Positions 1-9,391 are shown, numbered from the stretch's first letter. The stretch: 64,000 bases of DNA from an uncultured Bacteroides sp. (GCA_900766005.1 CAAFTU010000030.1:1-64000); one strand, 5' to 3'. Notes: generated from the letters alone by a model not told the origin. A program made the numbers and translations.

Positions 1-1
1 C

Positions 2-66
2 AAAAAAAAAGGAGCAACGCCTTGCTCCAACCTTTGTTAACCTTAAATCTAATACTATGAAAAACA
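2..66 (-). ncRNA. Candidate small RNA with own promoter and terminator
   Basis: Read on the minus strand, a TACCTTTG -7 box (72-79) lies 19 bases after a TTTG -33 element (99-102), the standard Bacteroidetes promoter layout. About 37 bases after the expected start comes a hairpin with a 7-bp perfect stem (11-17 with 22-28, loop 18-21), followed by nine T residues (10 down to 2). This defines a transcript of roughly 60-65 nt with no room for a sensible protein. I cannot assign it to a named RNA family. It could instead be the end of a longer leader, but no gene on this strand is visible between it and mutS. Confidence 0.6.
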
Positions 67-71
67 CATTG

Positions 72-102
72 CAAAGGTACGTACTTTTGTGAAATCTGCA
101 AA
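72..102 (-). promoter_or_regulatory. Bacteroidetes -33/-7 promoter of the small RNA
   Basis: On the minus strand TTTG (99-102) and TACCTTTG (72-79) are separated by 19 bases, matching the primary sigma consensus of Bacteroides. It points leftward into the candidate small RNA. The stretch from 103 to 312 holds no other recognisable element and is AT-rich. Confidence 0.6.
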
Positions 103-312
103 TTATGCCAGAAAAAAAGTATGTTTAATAACACGTTTTAAGAAAAATGACTTTCTTATTAAGAAAAATAGGGCACTTTTTTAAAATTATGCAACATTAA
201 TTGGGTAAGTAAACTACCCCTGTTTTAGTTATTTCAGACGCTTTTTTATCTATTTATGCTGTTTTTTAGTAAATTGAGGGGAGGATGCGATGGATTTCCG
301 TTGTCAACTCCG

Positions 313-343
313 TTGATTCTGTGATGAAAAACCGCTATCTTTG
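313..343 (+). promoter_or_regulatory. Promoter of mutS
   Basis: TTG at 313-315 and TATCTTTG at 336-343 are spaced by 20 bases, the Bacteroidetes -33/-7 pattern. The start codon follows 28 bases after the -7 box, giving a short leader. Confidence 0.6.
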
Positions 344-371
344 TCTCGGTAATAGTGATTAAAATAAGAAG

Positions 372-3014
372 ATGAAGAAAGAAAAAGAAAGTACTGTACG
401 CGAAGAGGAGATTGTGCTGACTCCGATGATGAAGCAGTTTTTGGAGTTGAAGGCTAAATATCCGGATGCCGTGATGTTGTTTCGCTGCGGTGACTTTTAT
501 GAAACGTATGCTACTGATGCTGTCATCTCGTCTGAAATCTTGGGTATCACGCTGACCAAGCGGGCCAACGGAAAGGGAAAGACCATCGAGATGGCGGGTT
601 TTCCGTTTCATGCATTGGATACGTATCTGCCCAAGTTGGTAAGAGCAGGAAAACGGGTAGCTATCTGTGACCAGCTGGAAGACCCTAAGGCTACCAAGAA
701 ACTGGTGAAGCGGGGAGTGACTGAACTGGTGACACCGGGTGTATCGATTAATGATAATGTACTGAATTATAAAGAGAATAATTTTCTGGCCGCCGTTCAT
801 TTCGGTAAGGGAGCGTGTGGTATTGCTTTTCTGGATATTTCTACCGGTGAGTTCCTAACCTCGGAAGGTCCTTTTGAATATGTAGATAAGCTGTTGAATA
901 ACTTTGCACCGAAGGAGGTGCTCTTCGAACGGGGTAAGCGGCTGATGTTTGAGGGAAATTTCGGTAATAAGTTCTTTACTTTCGAACTGGAGGACTGGGT
1001 GTTTACGGAGGCCACGGCACGGGAGAAATTGCTGAAGCATTTTGAAACAAAGAACCTGAAGGGCTTCGGGGTGGAGCATCTGAAGAACGGTATCGTGGCT
1101 TCGGGAGCTATCTTGCAGTATCTCGTAATGACGCAGCACACGCAGATTGGGCATATCACTTCACTGGCCCGCATTGAGGAAGATAAGTTTGTGAGGCTGG
1201 ATAAGTTTACGGTGCGTAGTTTGGAACTGGTGGGTAACATGAATGACGGAGGAAGCAGTCTGCTGAGTGTGGTCGACCGCACTGTGAGTCCCATGGGAGC
1301 CCGTTTGCTGAAGCGCTGGTTATTGTTTCCATTAAAAGATAAGAATCAGATCAACAATCGTTTGGATGTGGTGGAGTATTTTTTCCGTCAGCCCGATTTC
1401 AAAGATACGGTGGAAGAGCAGCTGCAGCTTATTGGCGATTTGGAGCGTATTATTTCCAAGGTGGCTGTGGGACGTGTTTCACCGCGTGAGGTGGTGCAGT
1501 TGAAGGTGGCACTGCAGGCCATCGAGCCTATCAAGCAGGCGTGTATGGAGGCCGATAATGCCAGTTTGAACCGCATCGGGGAGCAGTTGAATCTATGTGT
1601 GTCTATCCGCGACCGCATTGCGCGGGAAATCAACAACGATCCTCCGCTGCTTATCAACAAGGGAGGGGTGATACAGAACGGGGTGAATGAAAACCTCGAC
1701 GAACTGCGCCGCATTTCCTTTTCTGGCAAAGACTGCCTGTTGCAGATTCAGCAGCGGGAAAGTGAAGAAACAGGTATCCCGAGTCTGAAGGTGGCCTACA
1801 ACAATGTGTTCGGTTATTATATAGAGGTGCGCAATGTGCATAAGGATAAGGTACCCAAAGAGTGGATCCGGAAACAGACGCTAGTCAATGCCGAGCGTTA
1901 CATTACGCAGGAACTGAAAGAATATGAAGAGAAGATTCTTGGAGCAGAGGATAAGATTTTGATGCTGGAAACGCAGTTGTATACTGATTTGGTGCAGGCT
2001 CTTACGGAGTTTATTCCTCAGATTCAGATCAATGCCAATCTGATTGCGCAAGTCGATTGTCTGCTGTCGTTTGCTAATGTGGCACGGGAAAACCGATACA
2101 TCCGTCCAGTGGTGGAGGACGATGATGTGCTGGATATCCGACAGGGTCGTCATCCGGTGATAGAGAAGCAGCTTCCCATCGGTGAGGAGTATATTGCCAA
2201 CGATGTGATGCTTGATACGGAGACGCAGCAGATTATTATTATTACGGGACCCAATATGGCGGGTAAGTCGGCTTTGCTCCGGCAGACGGCACTTATCACC
2301 TTGCTGGCACAAATCGGTTCGTTTGTACCGGCCGAGAGTGCTCATATCGGACTGGTGGATAAGATTTTCACCCGTGTGGGGGCGAGCGATAATATTTCGG
2401 CAGGTGAGTCTACGTTTATGGTTGAGATGAACGAGGCGGCAGATATTCTGAACAATGTGTCTCCGCGCAGTTTGATTCTCTTTGATGAGTTGGGGCGCGG
2501 TACGTCTACCTATGATGGTATTTCTATAGCTTGGGCTATTGTGGAGTATATCCATGAGCATCCCAAGGCCAAGGCTCGTACGCTTTTTGCTACGCATTAT
2601 CATGAGCTCAATGAGATGGAGAAATCGTTTGCCCGCATCAAGAACTATAATGTATCTGTAAAGGAAGTAGATAATAAGGTGATTTTCCTCCGTAAACTGG
2701 AACGGGGTGGTAGTGAACACTCGTTTGGTATTCATGTGGCTAAGATGGCGGGTATGCCGAAGAGCATCGTGAAGCGGGCCAATGAGATTCTGAAGCAGCT
2801 CGAATCGGACAACCGGAAACAAGGAGGATCGGGTAAGGTGTCGGGGCATAGCAAAGGAAGCAATGATGGGATGCAGCTGAGCTTCTTCCAGCTGGATGAC
2901 CCTGTCTTGTGTCAGATTCGCGATGAGATTCTCAATCTGGATGTGAACAACTTGACACCGCTTGAAGCATTGAACAAGCTGAATGACATCAAGAAGATAG
3001 TAAGAGGACGTTAA
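372..3014 (+). CDS. mutS: DNA mismatch repair protein MutS
   Basis: Binds base mismatches and small loops and, with MutL, starts mismatch repair. The N-terminal mismatch-contact motif F-Y-E is at residues 42-44 (GDFYETY). The core and clamp domains follow, then the ABC-type ATPase with Walker A GPNMAGKS at 626-633, the STFMVEM signature, and Walker B FDELGRGTST around 705. At 880 aa it is full length for a MutS1 protein (about 850). The start sits 28 bases after a good promoter. It stands alone, transcribed toward the MATE gene, and the two stop codons overlap within a terminator hairpin. Assignment is secure. Confidence 0.97.
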   Translation: MKKEKESTVREEEIVLTPMMKQFLELKAKYPDAVMLFRCGDFYETYATDAVISSEILGITLTKRANGKGKTIEMAGFPFHALDTYLPKLVRAGKRVAICDQLEDPKATKKLVKRGVTELVTPGVSINDNVLNYKENNFLAAVHFGKGACGIAFLDISTGEFLTSEGPFEYVDKLLNNFAPKEVLFERGKRLMFEGNFGNKFFTFELEDWVFTEATAREKLLKHFETKNLKGFGVEHLKNGIVASGAILQYLVMTQHTQIGHITSLARIEEDKFVRLDKFTVRSLELVGNMNDGGSSLLSVVDRTVSPMGARLLKRWLLFPLKDKNQINNRLDVVEYFFRQPDFKDTVEEQLQLIGDLERIISKVAVGRVSPREVVQLKVALQAIEPIKQACMEADNASLNRIGEQLNLCVSIRDRIAREINNDPPLLINKGGVIQNGVNENLDELRRISFSGKDCLLQIQQRESEETGIPSLKVAYNNVFGYYIEVRNVHKDKVPKEWIRKQTLVNAERYITQELKEYEEKILGAEDKILMLETQLYTDLVQALTEFIPQIQINANLIAQVDCLLSFANVARENRYIRPVVEDDDVLDIRQGRHPVIEKQLPIGEEYIANDVMLDTETQQIIIITGPNMAGKSALLRQTALITLLAQIGSFVPAESAHIGLVDKIFTRVGASDNISAGESTFMVEMNEAADILNNVSPRSLILFDELGRGTSTYDGISIAWAIVEYIHEHPKAKARTLFATHYHELNEMEKSFARIKNYNVSVKEVDNKVIFLRKLERGGSEHSFGIHVAKMAGMPKSIVKRANEILKQLESDNRKQGGSGKVSGHSKGSNDGMQLSFFQLDDPVLCQIRDEILNLDVNNLTPLEALNKLNDIKKIVRGR

Positions 3015-3031
3015 GTCCTCTTATTTTTTTT
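3002..3031 (+). terminator. mutS terminator overlapping two stop codons
   Basis: AAGAGGAC (3002-3009) pairs with GTCCTCTT (3015-3022) around a 5-base loop, followed by A and eight T residues. The hairpin covers the last codons and stop of mutS and also the stop codon of the convergent MATE gene (3011-3013). The T-run is only on the plus-strand side. Confidence 0.7.
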
Positions 3032-4363
3032 CGGTAGTTTACGTTTCCAATAATAGTAGCCAATTCCCACTGCATCGGCTATGAACCAGCCGATGGGAAT
3101 GGACCACCAGATGCCTTTGACGTTAATTTCAGGAATGGAAGCCAGCAGATAGGCCAGTACGACCCGGGTACCTAGTGAAAGGAGGGTCAGTATTACCGAC
3201 ATGCCCGGCATCCGGACGGCGCGGTAGTAACCGTAAAGCAGAAAGAGAAAACCGATGCCGATATAGAACAATCCTTCGGTGTGCAGGTATTGGATACCTA
3301 TCTGTACAATCTCTTGTTCGGTAGGAGCGATAAAAAGCTGCATGAGGGGCTTGGCATAGAAGTAGACGCAGATAGAGACGAACACGGAGAAGAGACCCGA
3401 CAGGAGGAAAGCGACTTTGATTCCCTTGCGGATGCGTTCGTGCTGCCGGGCTCCGAAGTTTTGAGCAATGAAGGTGGAGAAGGCATTGCCGAATTCCTGC
3501 ACCGGCATATACGCAAAGGAGTCTATCTTGACGGCGATGGTAAAGGCGGCCATCACTGCGGCGCCAAAACTGTTGACCAGGCCTTGTACCAGCAAGATGC
3601 CTAAATTCATGACCGATTGTTGCAGGCAGGTTAGTGTAGAGAAAGAGAGTATTTCCTTGAGGCTGGTGGAGTCCCAACGGCAGTCTTCTCTCTTCCATCG
3701 GAGTTCCGGCCGGCGGAAATAAGCATACATGCCCAAACCTAGAGCCGACACTGCTTGAGCAATGACCGTAGCAATGGCTGCTCCGGCTATGCCTTCTTTC
3801 ATCAGAAGAATAAACACGATATCAAGTACTACATTCAGTGCCACGGAAAGAGCCAGGAAATAGAGTGGGGTGACAGAGTCGCCTACGGCCCGTAGCATGG
3901 CAGCATAGAAATTATAAAGACAGCTGCAGGGAATGCCCCAAAAAACAATCCAAAGATAGGTGCGCATTGGGCTGTATACCTCTTGAGGTACCTGTAGAAA
4001 AACCAGCAGAGAATCCAGGGTAGCAAACAGGGTGAGGGTAATCAGCGCAGTGAATAGGGCAATCAGGATGAACGAAATGAAAAGACTACGGCGCAGGGCA
4101 GTGAATTGCCCGGCGCCGTAGTGTATGGAAACCACTGTACCACTTCCCATAGCCAATCCCCAGAGGATGGAAATGAGAAACACCATCACGGTGTAGGAAG
4201 ATCCCACAGCCGCCAGTGCGTGAGCACCGATATAGTGTCCCACTATCCATGTGTCGGTGAGATTGTAGGCCTGCTGTAAAAGGGAGCCTGCCATCATGGG
4301 CAGGGTAAAGAGCATCAGCGACCTTGCAATTCCTCCTTGAGTCAGGTTTCGGATGGGTGGCAT
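3011..4363 (-). CDS. MATE family multidrug/sodium antiporter
   Basis: Integral membrane exporter of the multidrug and toxic compound extrusion family, expected in the inner membrane with about 12 helices and driven by Na+ or H+. The protein is 450 aa, typical of the family. The N-terminal segment (residues 1-60) carries the MATE pattern LTQGGIARSLMLFTLPMM and a helix 1-2 region with NLTDTWIVG. The two homologous halves can be seen as repeated helical blocks. The substrate cannot be told from sequence. It lies 15 bases after lgt on the same strand and is probably the last gene of a ychF-lgt-MATE unit. Confidence 0.92.
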   Translation of the reverse strand: MPPIRNLTQGGIARSLMLFTLPMMAGSLLQQAYNLTDTWIVGHYIGAHALAAVGSSYTVMVFLISILWGLAMGSGTVVSIHYGAGQFTALRRSLFISFILIALFTALITLTLFATLDSLLVFLQVPQEVYSPMRTYLWIVFWGIPCSCLYNFYAAMLRAVGDSVTPLYFLALSVALNVVLDIVFILLMKEGIAGAAIATVIAQAVSALGLGMYAYFRRPELRWKREDCRWDSTSLKEILSFSTLTCLQQSVMNLGILLVQGLVNSFGAAVMAAFTIAVKIDSFAYMPVQEFGNAFSTFIAQNFGARQHERIRKGIKVAFLLSGLFSVFVSICVYFYAKPLMQLFIAPTEQEIVQIGIQYLHTEGLFYIGIGFLFLLYGYYRAVRMPGMSVILTLLSLGTRVVLAYLLASIPEINVKGIWWSIPIGWFIADAVGIGYYYWKRKLPKKNKRT

Positions 4364-4378
4364 GTGGCACGTAGGTTG

Positions 4379-5209
4379 TTATGCTTTCTTCTGTCGGTGA
4401 TAGAAGAACATAAAGTAGGCACCGATAAGGATGAAGGGCACGCTGAGCCATTGTCCCATGTTGAACATCATCTGGTCTTCAAAGGCTTCCTGGTTTTCTT
4501 TCACAAACTCGATGAAGAAGCGGAAAGTAAAGATGTAGGTCAGGCAGAGTCCGAAGAAGAAACCGCGGTGCAAGGTTTTGTTGTATTTCTTATACAAGAA
4601 AAGCATGATAAAGAACAACAGCAGATAAGCCAGTGCCTCATACAGCTGTCCCGGATGGCGGGGAAGCATATCTACCCGCTCAAAGACAAAAGCCCAGGGC
4701 ACATCCGTCGGTTTGCCGATGATTTCAGAGTTCATGAGGTTGGCCATCCGGATAAAGAAAGCAGTGATAGGGGTAGCTACGGCAATCATGTCGAGCACAT
4801 CCATGTAGTGCAGCTTTGTTTTTCGGCAATAGAGCCACAAGGCGATAATCAATCCCAAGGTACCTCCATGGCTGGCCAGTCCCTCGTATCCCGTAAACTT
4901 CCAGTTGCCGTCGGGCAGGAAGCGGATAGGCAGAATCATTTCCCAGAAATGAGACAGGTAGTAGTCCGGGTCGTAGAACAGGCAGTGTCCCAGTCGGGCA
5001 CCGATCAGTATGCCGAAGAAACAGTAAAAGAAGAGCGGTTCAAACAGCTCTTCTTTTATTTTTTTGTCCCGATACTGATAGTGAACCACCATATAGGCAA
5101 GGAAAATGCCGACGGCCCAAAGAAGTCCGTAATAACGGATGGAAATCCCGAACAGGTTGAACAGTTCGGGATTCGGATTCCAATGGATGGATAACAGCAG
5201 GGTATTCAT
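4379..5209 (-). CDS. lgt: Prolipoprotein diacylglyceryl transferase
   Basis: Transfers diacylglycerol from phosphatidylglycerol to the lipobox cysteine of exported prolipoproteins, the first step of lipoprotein maturation in the inner membrane. At 276 aa it has the expected length and seven predicted helices. Visible family features are GARLGHCLFYDP near residue 90, the loop with GYEGLASHGGTLG near 135, and the Lgt signature RMANLMNSEIIG near 180 (canonical form R-x-GN-x-x-NxE). The lipoproteins found in this window (SusD, DUF4843, PKD-like, FKBP and others) would be substrates. ychF starts 27 bases upstream. Confidence 0.95.
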   Translation of the reverse strand: MNTLLLSIHWNPNPELFNLFGISIRYYGLLWAVGIFLAYMVVHYQYRDKKIKEELFEPLFFYCFFGILIGARLGHCLFYDPDYYLSHFWEMILPIRFLPDGNWKFTGYEGLASHGGTLGLIIALWLYCRKTKLHYMDVLDMIAVATPITAFFIRMANLMNSEIIGKPTDVPWAFVFERVDMLPRHPGQLYEALAYLLLFFIMLFLYKKYNKTLHRGFFFGLCLTYIFTFRFFIEFVKENQEAFEDQMMFNMGQWLSVPFILIGAYFMFFYHRQKKA

Positions 5210-5236
5210 TTTCTGTATGTTTTATCAGTTTCCGTA

Positions 5237-6340
5237 TTATACGTTGAATCGGAAGTGCATGATGTCACCGTCTTGCACCACATATTCTTTTCCTTCAATA
5301 CCCATTTTACCGGCTTCCTTTACTGCTGATTCGGAACCATATTGGATAAAGTCTTCGTATTTGATGACTTCGGCACGGATAAATCCTTTCTCAAAGTCGG
5401 TGTGGATGACACCGGCACACTGCGGTGCTTTCCAGCCTTTGTGATACGTCCAGGCTCTTACTTCAACCTCTCCGGCAGTGAAGTAAGTTTCCAGATTCAG
5501 CAGTTTGTAGGCCGATTTGATGAGACGGGCTACTCCCGATTCTTCCAGCCCCACTTCTGCCAGGAACATCTGGCGGTCTTCATACGTTTCCAGTTCGGCA
5601 ATGTCTGCTTCTGTTTTGGCAGCCACAATCAGGATTTCGGCATTCTCGTCTTTTACTGCCTCGCGCACCATGTCCACATATTTGTTGCCGTTTACGGCGC
5701 TGGCTTCATCCACGTTGCACACATACATCACCGGCTTGCTAGTCAGCAGGAACAGTTCGCGGGCAATCTTCTGTTCGTCTTTAGTTTCGAACACCACAGT
5801 ACGGGCCGATTTGCCTTGTTCCAAAGCTTCTTTATACTGCACCAGTACGTCATAGGTTTGTTTGGCCACCTTGTCGCCTCCGGTCTGTGCCTGTTTCTGC
5901 ACCTTCTGGATGCGGCTTTCGATGGTTTCCAAGTCTTTCAGCTGCAACTCATAATCAATGATTTCCTTGTCGCGCACCGGGTTGACACTTCCGTCTACGT
6001 GTGTCACGTTCTCATCGTCAAAGCAGCGGAGTACGTGAATGATGGCATCCGTCTCGCGGATGTTGGCCAGGAACTTATTACCCAGACCTTCTCCTTTGCT
6101 GGCACCCTTCACCAGTCCGGCGATATCAACGATTTCCACCGTAGTGGGGACAATCCGGTTGGGGTGAACCAGTTCGGCCAGTTTGTTCAGACGTTCATCG
6201 GGAACCGTGATAACGCCTACGTTGGGTTCGATTGTACAGAAAGGAAAGTTGGCTGCTTGAGCCTTTGCGTTCGACAAACAGTTGAACAGCGTTGACTTAC
6301 CCACGTTGGGCAGTCCCACAATACCACATTGCAATGCCAT
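5237..6340 (-). CDS. ychF: Redox-responsive ATPase YchF (Obg-like)
   Basis: P-loop NTPase of the Obg family that prefers ATP and binds ribosomes; linked in other bacteria to the oxidative stress response. At 367 aa it is full length. The G1 motif GLPNVGKST is at residues 8-16 and the DIAGLVKGAS switch region near 70. The G4 position carries NVDE instead of NKxD, the change typical of ATP-specific YchF. The C-terminal TGS domain (about residues 280-365) ends VVQDGDIMHFRFNV. It heads the minus-strand group with lgt and the MATE gene. Confidence 0.96.
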   Translation of the reverse strand: MALQCGIVGLPNVGKSTLFNCLSNAKAQAANFPFCTIEPNVGVITVPDERLNKLAELVHPNRIVPTTVEIVDIAGLVKGASKGEGLGNKFLANIRETDAIIHVLRCFDDENVTHVDGSVNPVRDKEIIDYELQLKDLETIESRIQKVQKQAQTGGDKVAKQTYDVLVQYKEALEQGKSARTVVFETKDEQKIARELFLLTSKPVMYVCNVDEASAVNGNKYVDMVREAVKDENAEILIVAAKTEADIAELETYEDRQMFLAEVGLEESGVARLIKSAYKLLNLETYFTAGEVEVRAWTYHKGWKAPQCAGVIHTDFEKGFIRAEVIKYEDFIQYGSESAVKEAGKMGIEGKEYVVQDGDIMHFRFNV

Positions 6341-6410
6341 ATTAGTCTATTTATTCTTTAATTATATTGTAATCAAGTTGTTTAATTTAGCTTGCAAAGA
6401 TAAGCATTTT

Positions 6411-6890
6411 TTATGGTTTTTCGTAACCTCTCCGTCCAAAGTATTTGCCCGACAGCTGTTCCACCGGAACCTGCCACACTTTGACGTTGCGCAGAGCCGG
6501 TTCGGAATAGGTGAACTCGTTGTCGGTGTAATGGTGCATGATGAGGTCGAGGATGCGCCGTTTTTCTTCCAAATCGTCAATAAACGTCACTTTGCCGCGG
6601 CAGATGGCACTTTCAGAGCGCATGCTGTAACTGCAGGCTATCTTCTCACTTTGATACACCAGTTCGTGGCCTGTACTGAAAGTGATACACACCTGGTTGT
6701 TTCGTTCCAGCATCTTCAGTTTGCCCCCTTCCGGACCGGAATGTAGATAAACCACCCCGTCGGCATAGGCAAAGTTCATGGGAATCACGTAAGGGTTTCC
6801 GTCCAGATCGATCATTCCCACAAAACAAGTGTCACATTGACGGATAATGGCTTCTATTTTTTCTTTGTCTTCAATTAAAAATGTTTTCAT
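6411..6890 (-). CDS. PNPOx-like flavoprotein (NimA/COG3467 type)
   Basis: Small FMN-binding split-barrel protein of the pyridoxamine 5'-phosphate oxidase superfamily, 159 aa. The pattern IIRQCDTCFVGMIDLDGNPYV at the N-terminus and YLHSGPEGGKLKML near residue 70 are typical of the subgroup that includes Nim nitroimidazole reductases and heme or flavin utilisation proteins. Actual nitroreductase activity cannot be inferred from the family alone, as most chromosomal members have no known role. It is separated by about 70 bases from ychF and rnr on the same strand and is probably transcribed separately or at low level with rnr. Confidence 0.8.
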   Translation of the reverse strand: MKTFLIEDKEKIEAIIRQCDTCFVGMIDLDGNPYVIPMNFAYADGVVYLHSGPEGGKLKMLERNNQVCITFSTGHELVYQSEKIACSYSMRSESAICRGKVTFIDDLEEKRRILDLIMHHYTDNEFTYSEPALRNVKVWQVPVEQLSGKYFGRRGYEKP

Positions 6891-6959
6891 CAGTGCTTGA
6901 AAATTTAATGATTCCGGCAGACCGACAGAGTATGTCGGTTTGCCGAAGTGGATAAGTGA

Positions 6960-9116
6960 TTATTTGGCCATCAGTTCGAAATCGAGCTGTTTCTTTTCCA
7001 AGTTGGCTCGTGCCACCCGGATGGTGACCGGATCTCCCAAACTGTAGATTTTATTCTTGCGTCGTCCGCGCAGGCAGTAATTCTTCTCGTCGAATTCGTA
7101 ATAATCATCGTCCAGGTCGCGAATGGGCACCATGCCTTCACACTTGTTTTCGTTCAGTTCCACGTAGAGTCCCCATTCCGTCACACCGGAGATGACACCG
7201 TCGTAAGTCTGTCCCATGCGTTCGCTCATAAATTCCACCTGCTTGTACTTGATGGAAGCCCGTTCGGCGTTGGCTGCAATCTGCTCCATGGCCGAGCTGT
7301 GGTCGCAGAGGTCCTCGTATTTCTTTTCCGACACACTGCGTCCTCCGTCGAGGTATTTCGTCACCAGCCGGTGCACCATCATGTCCGGGAAACGGCGGAT
7401 AGGCGAGGTGAAATGGGTATAATAGTCGAATGCCAGTCCATAGTGGCCGATGTTGTGGGTAGAATAGCGCGCCTTCTGCATGGCACGGATGGAAACCGTT
7501 TCGATGAGGTTTTCTTCTTTCTTTCCGTGAATATCGTCCAGCAAGTGGTTGATGGATTTCGAAATGTCGGTCTTCGATCCGCTGGTGCGCACTTTATAGC
7601 CAAATCGGGCAATGAAATGCGATAAGTTTTCCAGCTTCTCCGGGTCGGGCAAGTCGTGGATACGGTAAGGCAGCACTTTGGCTTTCTTGTTTTTAGGCAC
7701 GCGTCCTATCTTTTCGGCCACTGTGCGGTTGGCCAGCAGCATAAATTCCTCTACCAGCTTGTTGGCATCTTTCGATTCTTTGAAATAGACACTGATGGGT
7801 TTGCCTTTTTCGTCGATTTCAAATTTCACTTCATAGCGGTCGAAGTTGATGGCTCCGGCAGCAAACCGTTTTTCACGCAATGCCTTGGCAATGGTGTCGA
7901 GCATCAGCACTTCCTCTTTGTAGTCGCCTTCCTTGGTTTCGATGATTTGCTGTGCCTCTTCGTACGTGAAGCGGCGGTCGGACTCGATGATGGTGTGCAC
8001 CACGCGCGAATCACGCACTTCGCCTTTTTCCGTGATATGAAAAATCACAGAAAAAGCCAGTTTCTCTTCGTTGGGACGGAGGGAGCAGAGGAAGTTGCAC
8101 AGACGTTCGGGCAGCATCGGGATGGTGCGGTCGACGAGATAGACCGAAGTGGCCCGTTTCTCGGCTTCCTTGTCGATGATGCTGCCTTCCTTTACATAAT
8201 GTGTCACGTCGGCAATATGTACACCTACTTCCCACAGTCCTTCTTCAAGCGGGCGGATAGACAGTGCGTCGTCAAAGTCTTTGGCATCTTTCGGGTCGAT
8301 GGTGAAGGTTGTTACCTTGCGGAAATCCTCCCGTTGGGCAATGTCCTCGGGTGTAATCGCCGCCGGAATACGGTCGGCTGCCTGTTCCACGGCCTTGGGA
8401 TAAACATACGGCAAACCGAATTCTGCAAGGATGGCATGCATCTCCGTTGTGTTGTCGCCGGCTTTTCCCAGCACATCAATCACTTGTCCGATGGGGTTTT
8501 TCGCTTTTTCCGGCCATTCGATGACTTTCACTACGGCCTTGTCACCGTTCTGTCCTCCCTTCAGCTTGTCTTTCGGAATGAAGATATCGTTGGCCAGTGT
8601 ACGGTTCTCGGTCACCAGGAATGCATACGATTTAGTGACTTCCAGTGTGCCCACAAACGTGTCGTTGGCTCGCTCCAGAATTTCGATCACCTCCCCTTCG
8701 GCTTCGTGTTTCTTGCGTTTGGCATAAAACATGATGCGCACTTTGTCGTTGTTCATGGCATGAGCCGAGTTGCGTTCGGCAATGAAAATCGGATCGCTAC
8801 CGTCGTCGGGGATGAACGAGTTTTTCCCGTTGCTTTTCCGTTGGAAGGTACCGGTCATTTCCGTACCATGAAGATTGAGGCGGAATTTTCCTTTTTCCAC
8901 TTCAGAGATATAATCATCGTCCAACATTTCATGAAGGATGTCTACACAAAGCATTTTCTGTGGATGAGTGGTGAGTCGCAGCTCAGCAAAAATGTGCTTC
9001 ATGCTGAGTGTTTCTCCCTGTCTGGCCTGGAAAAAGTTGATTAGCAGCGTGGCCAATTGTTTCTTATTCATTCGTTTGCCAGCCTTCTTTTCTTTCTTTT
9101 CTTTCTTTTTCGCCAT
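6960..9116 (-). CDS. rnr: Ribonuclease R
   Basis: Processive 3'-5' exoribonuclease of the RNase II/R family that degrades structured RNA, including mRNA and defective rRNA. The 718 aa protein starts with a lysine-rich stretch (residues 1-19), then a winged-helix domain, cold-shock OB folds, and the RNB catalytic domain with TIDPKDAKDFDDALS (metal-binding aspartates) around residues 270-290. The central DRTIPMLPERLCN motif follows, and a C-terminal S1 domain (about 630-718) with VTEWGLYVEL. RNase R and not RNase II is indicated by the N-terminal helix-turn-helix and the length. The upstream region 9117-9328 is divergent to the SDR gene. Confidence 0.95.
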   Translation of the reverse strand: MAKKKEKKEKKAGKRMNKKQLATLLINFFQARQGETLSMKHIFAELRLTTHPQKMLCVDILHEMLDDDYISEVEKGKFRLNLHGTEMTGTFQRKSNGKNSFIPDDGSDPIFIAERNSAHAMNNDKVRIMFYAKRKKHEAEGEVIEILERANDTFVGTLEVTKSYAFLVTENRTLANDIFIPKDKLKGGQNGDKAVVKVIEWPEKAKNPIGQVIDVLGKAGDNTTEMHAILAEFGLPYVYPKAVEQAADRIPAAITPEDIAQREDFRKVTTFTIDPKDAKDFDDALSIRPLEEGLWEVGVHIADVTHYVKEGSIIDKEAEKRATSVYLVDRTIPMLPERLCNFLCSLRPNEEKLAFSVIFHITEKGEVRDSRVVHTIIESDRRFTYEEAQQIIETKEGDYKEEVLMLDTIAKALREKRFAAGAINFDRYEVKFEIDEKGKPISVYFKESKDANKLVEEFMLLANRTVAEKIGRVPKNKKAKVLPYRIHDLPDPEKLENLSHFIARFGYKVRTSGSKTDISKSINHLLDDIHGKKEENLIETVSIRAMQKARYSTHNIGHYGLAFDYYTHFTSPIRRFPDMMVHRLVTKYLDGGRSVSEKKYEDLCDHSSAMEQIAANAERASIKYKQVEFMSERMGQTYDGVISGVTEWGLYVELNENKCEGMVPIRDLDDDYYEFDEKNYCLRGRRKNKIYSLGDPVTIRVARANLEKKQLDFELMAK

Positions 9117-9323
9117 AATGTAATTGATTTAAATAGATAGTTCGCCTGTCTGTCGATGGATGCAGTTCAAGCGATATTTGTAGATACAAAGTAAACAAAT
9201 TATTTGGATACTTTGTTCCTTTCTCTCGTCTATTTTACATTCGGTTTGTTTTTAGACAGGCTTTTTCTCAAGCAGGATGTTTCATTTTCTTTCATTATTG
9301 GTTAGTATATGGCGATTTATCGC

Positions 9324-9331
9324 TATTTTTG
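9324..9331 (+). promoter_or_regulatory. -7 box upstream of the SDR gene
   Basis: TATTTTTG matches TAnnTTTG; a TTG lies at 9298-9300, 23 bases upstream, slightly wide of the usual spacing. The chosen start codon (9392) is about 60 bases downstream. The rest of the divergent region 9117-9323 shows no further clear element. Confidence 0.45.
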
Positions 9332-9391
9332 CATTCTTTGCGGCAAAGATATAGGTGCTTTGCTGCAGGTTGTATCGAAATAAGTATCGTT

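Noticed and set aside
7656..9044. 462-codon open frame antisense to rnr
   Set aside because: It lies entirely inside rnr, is rich in Phe, His and Gly, and has no family resemblance.
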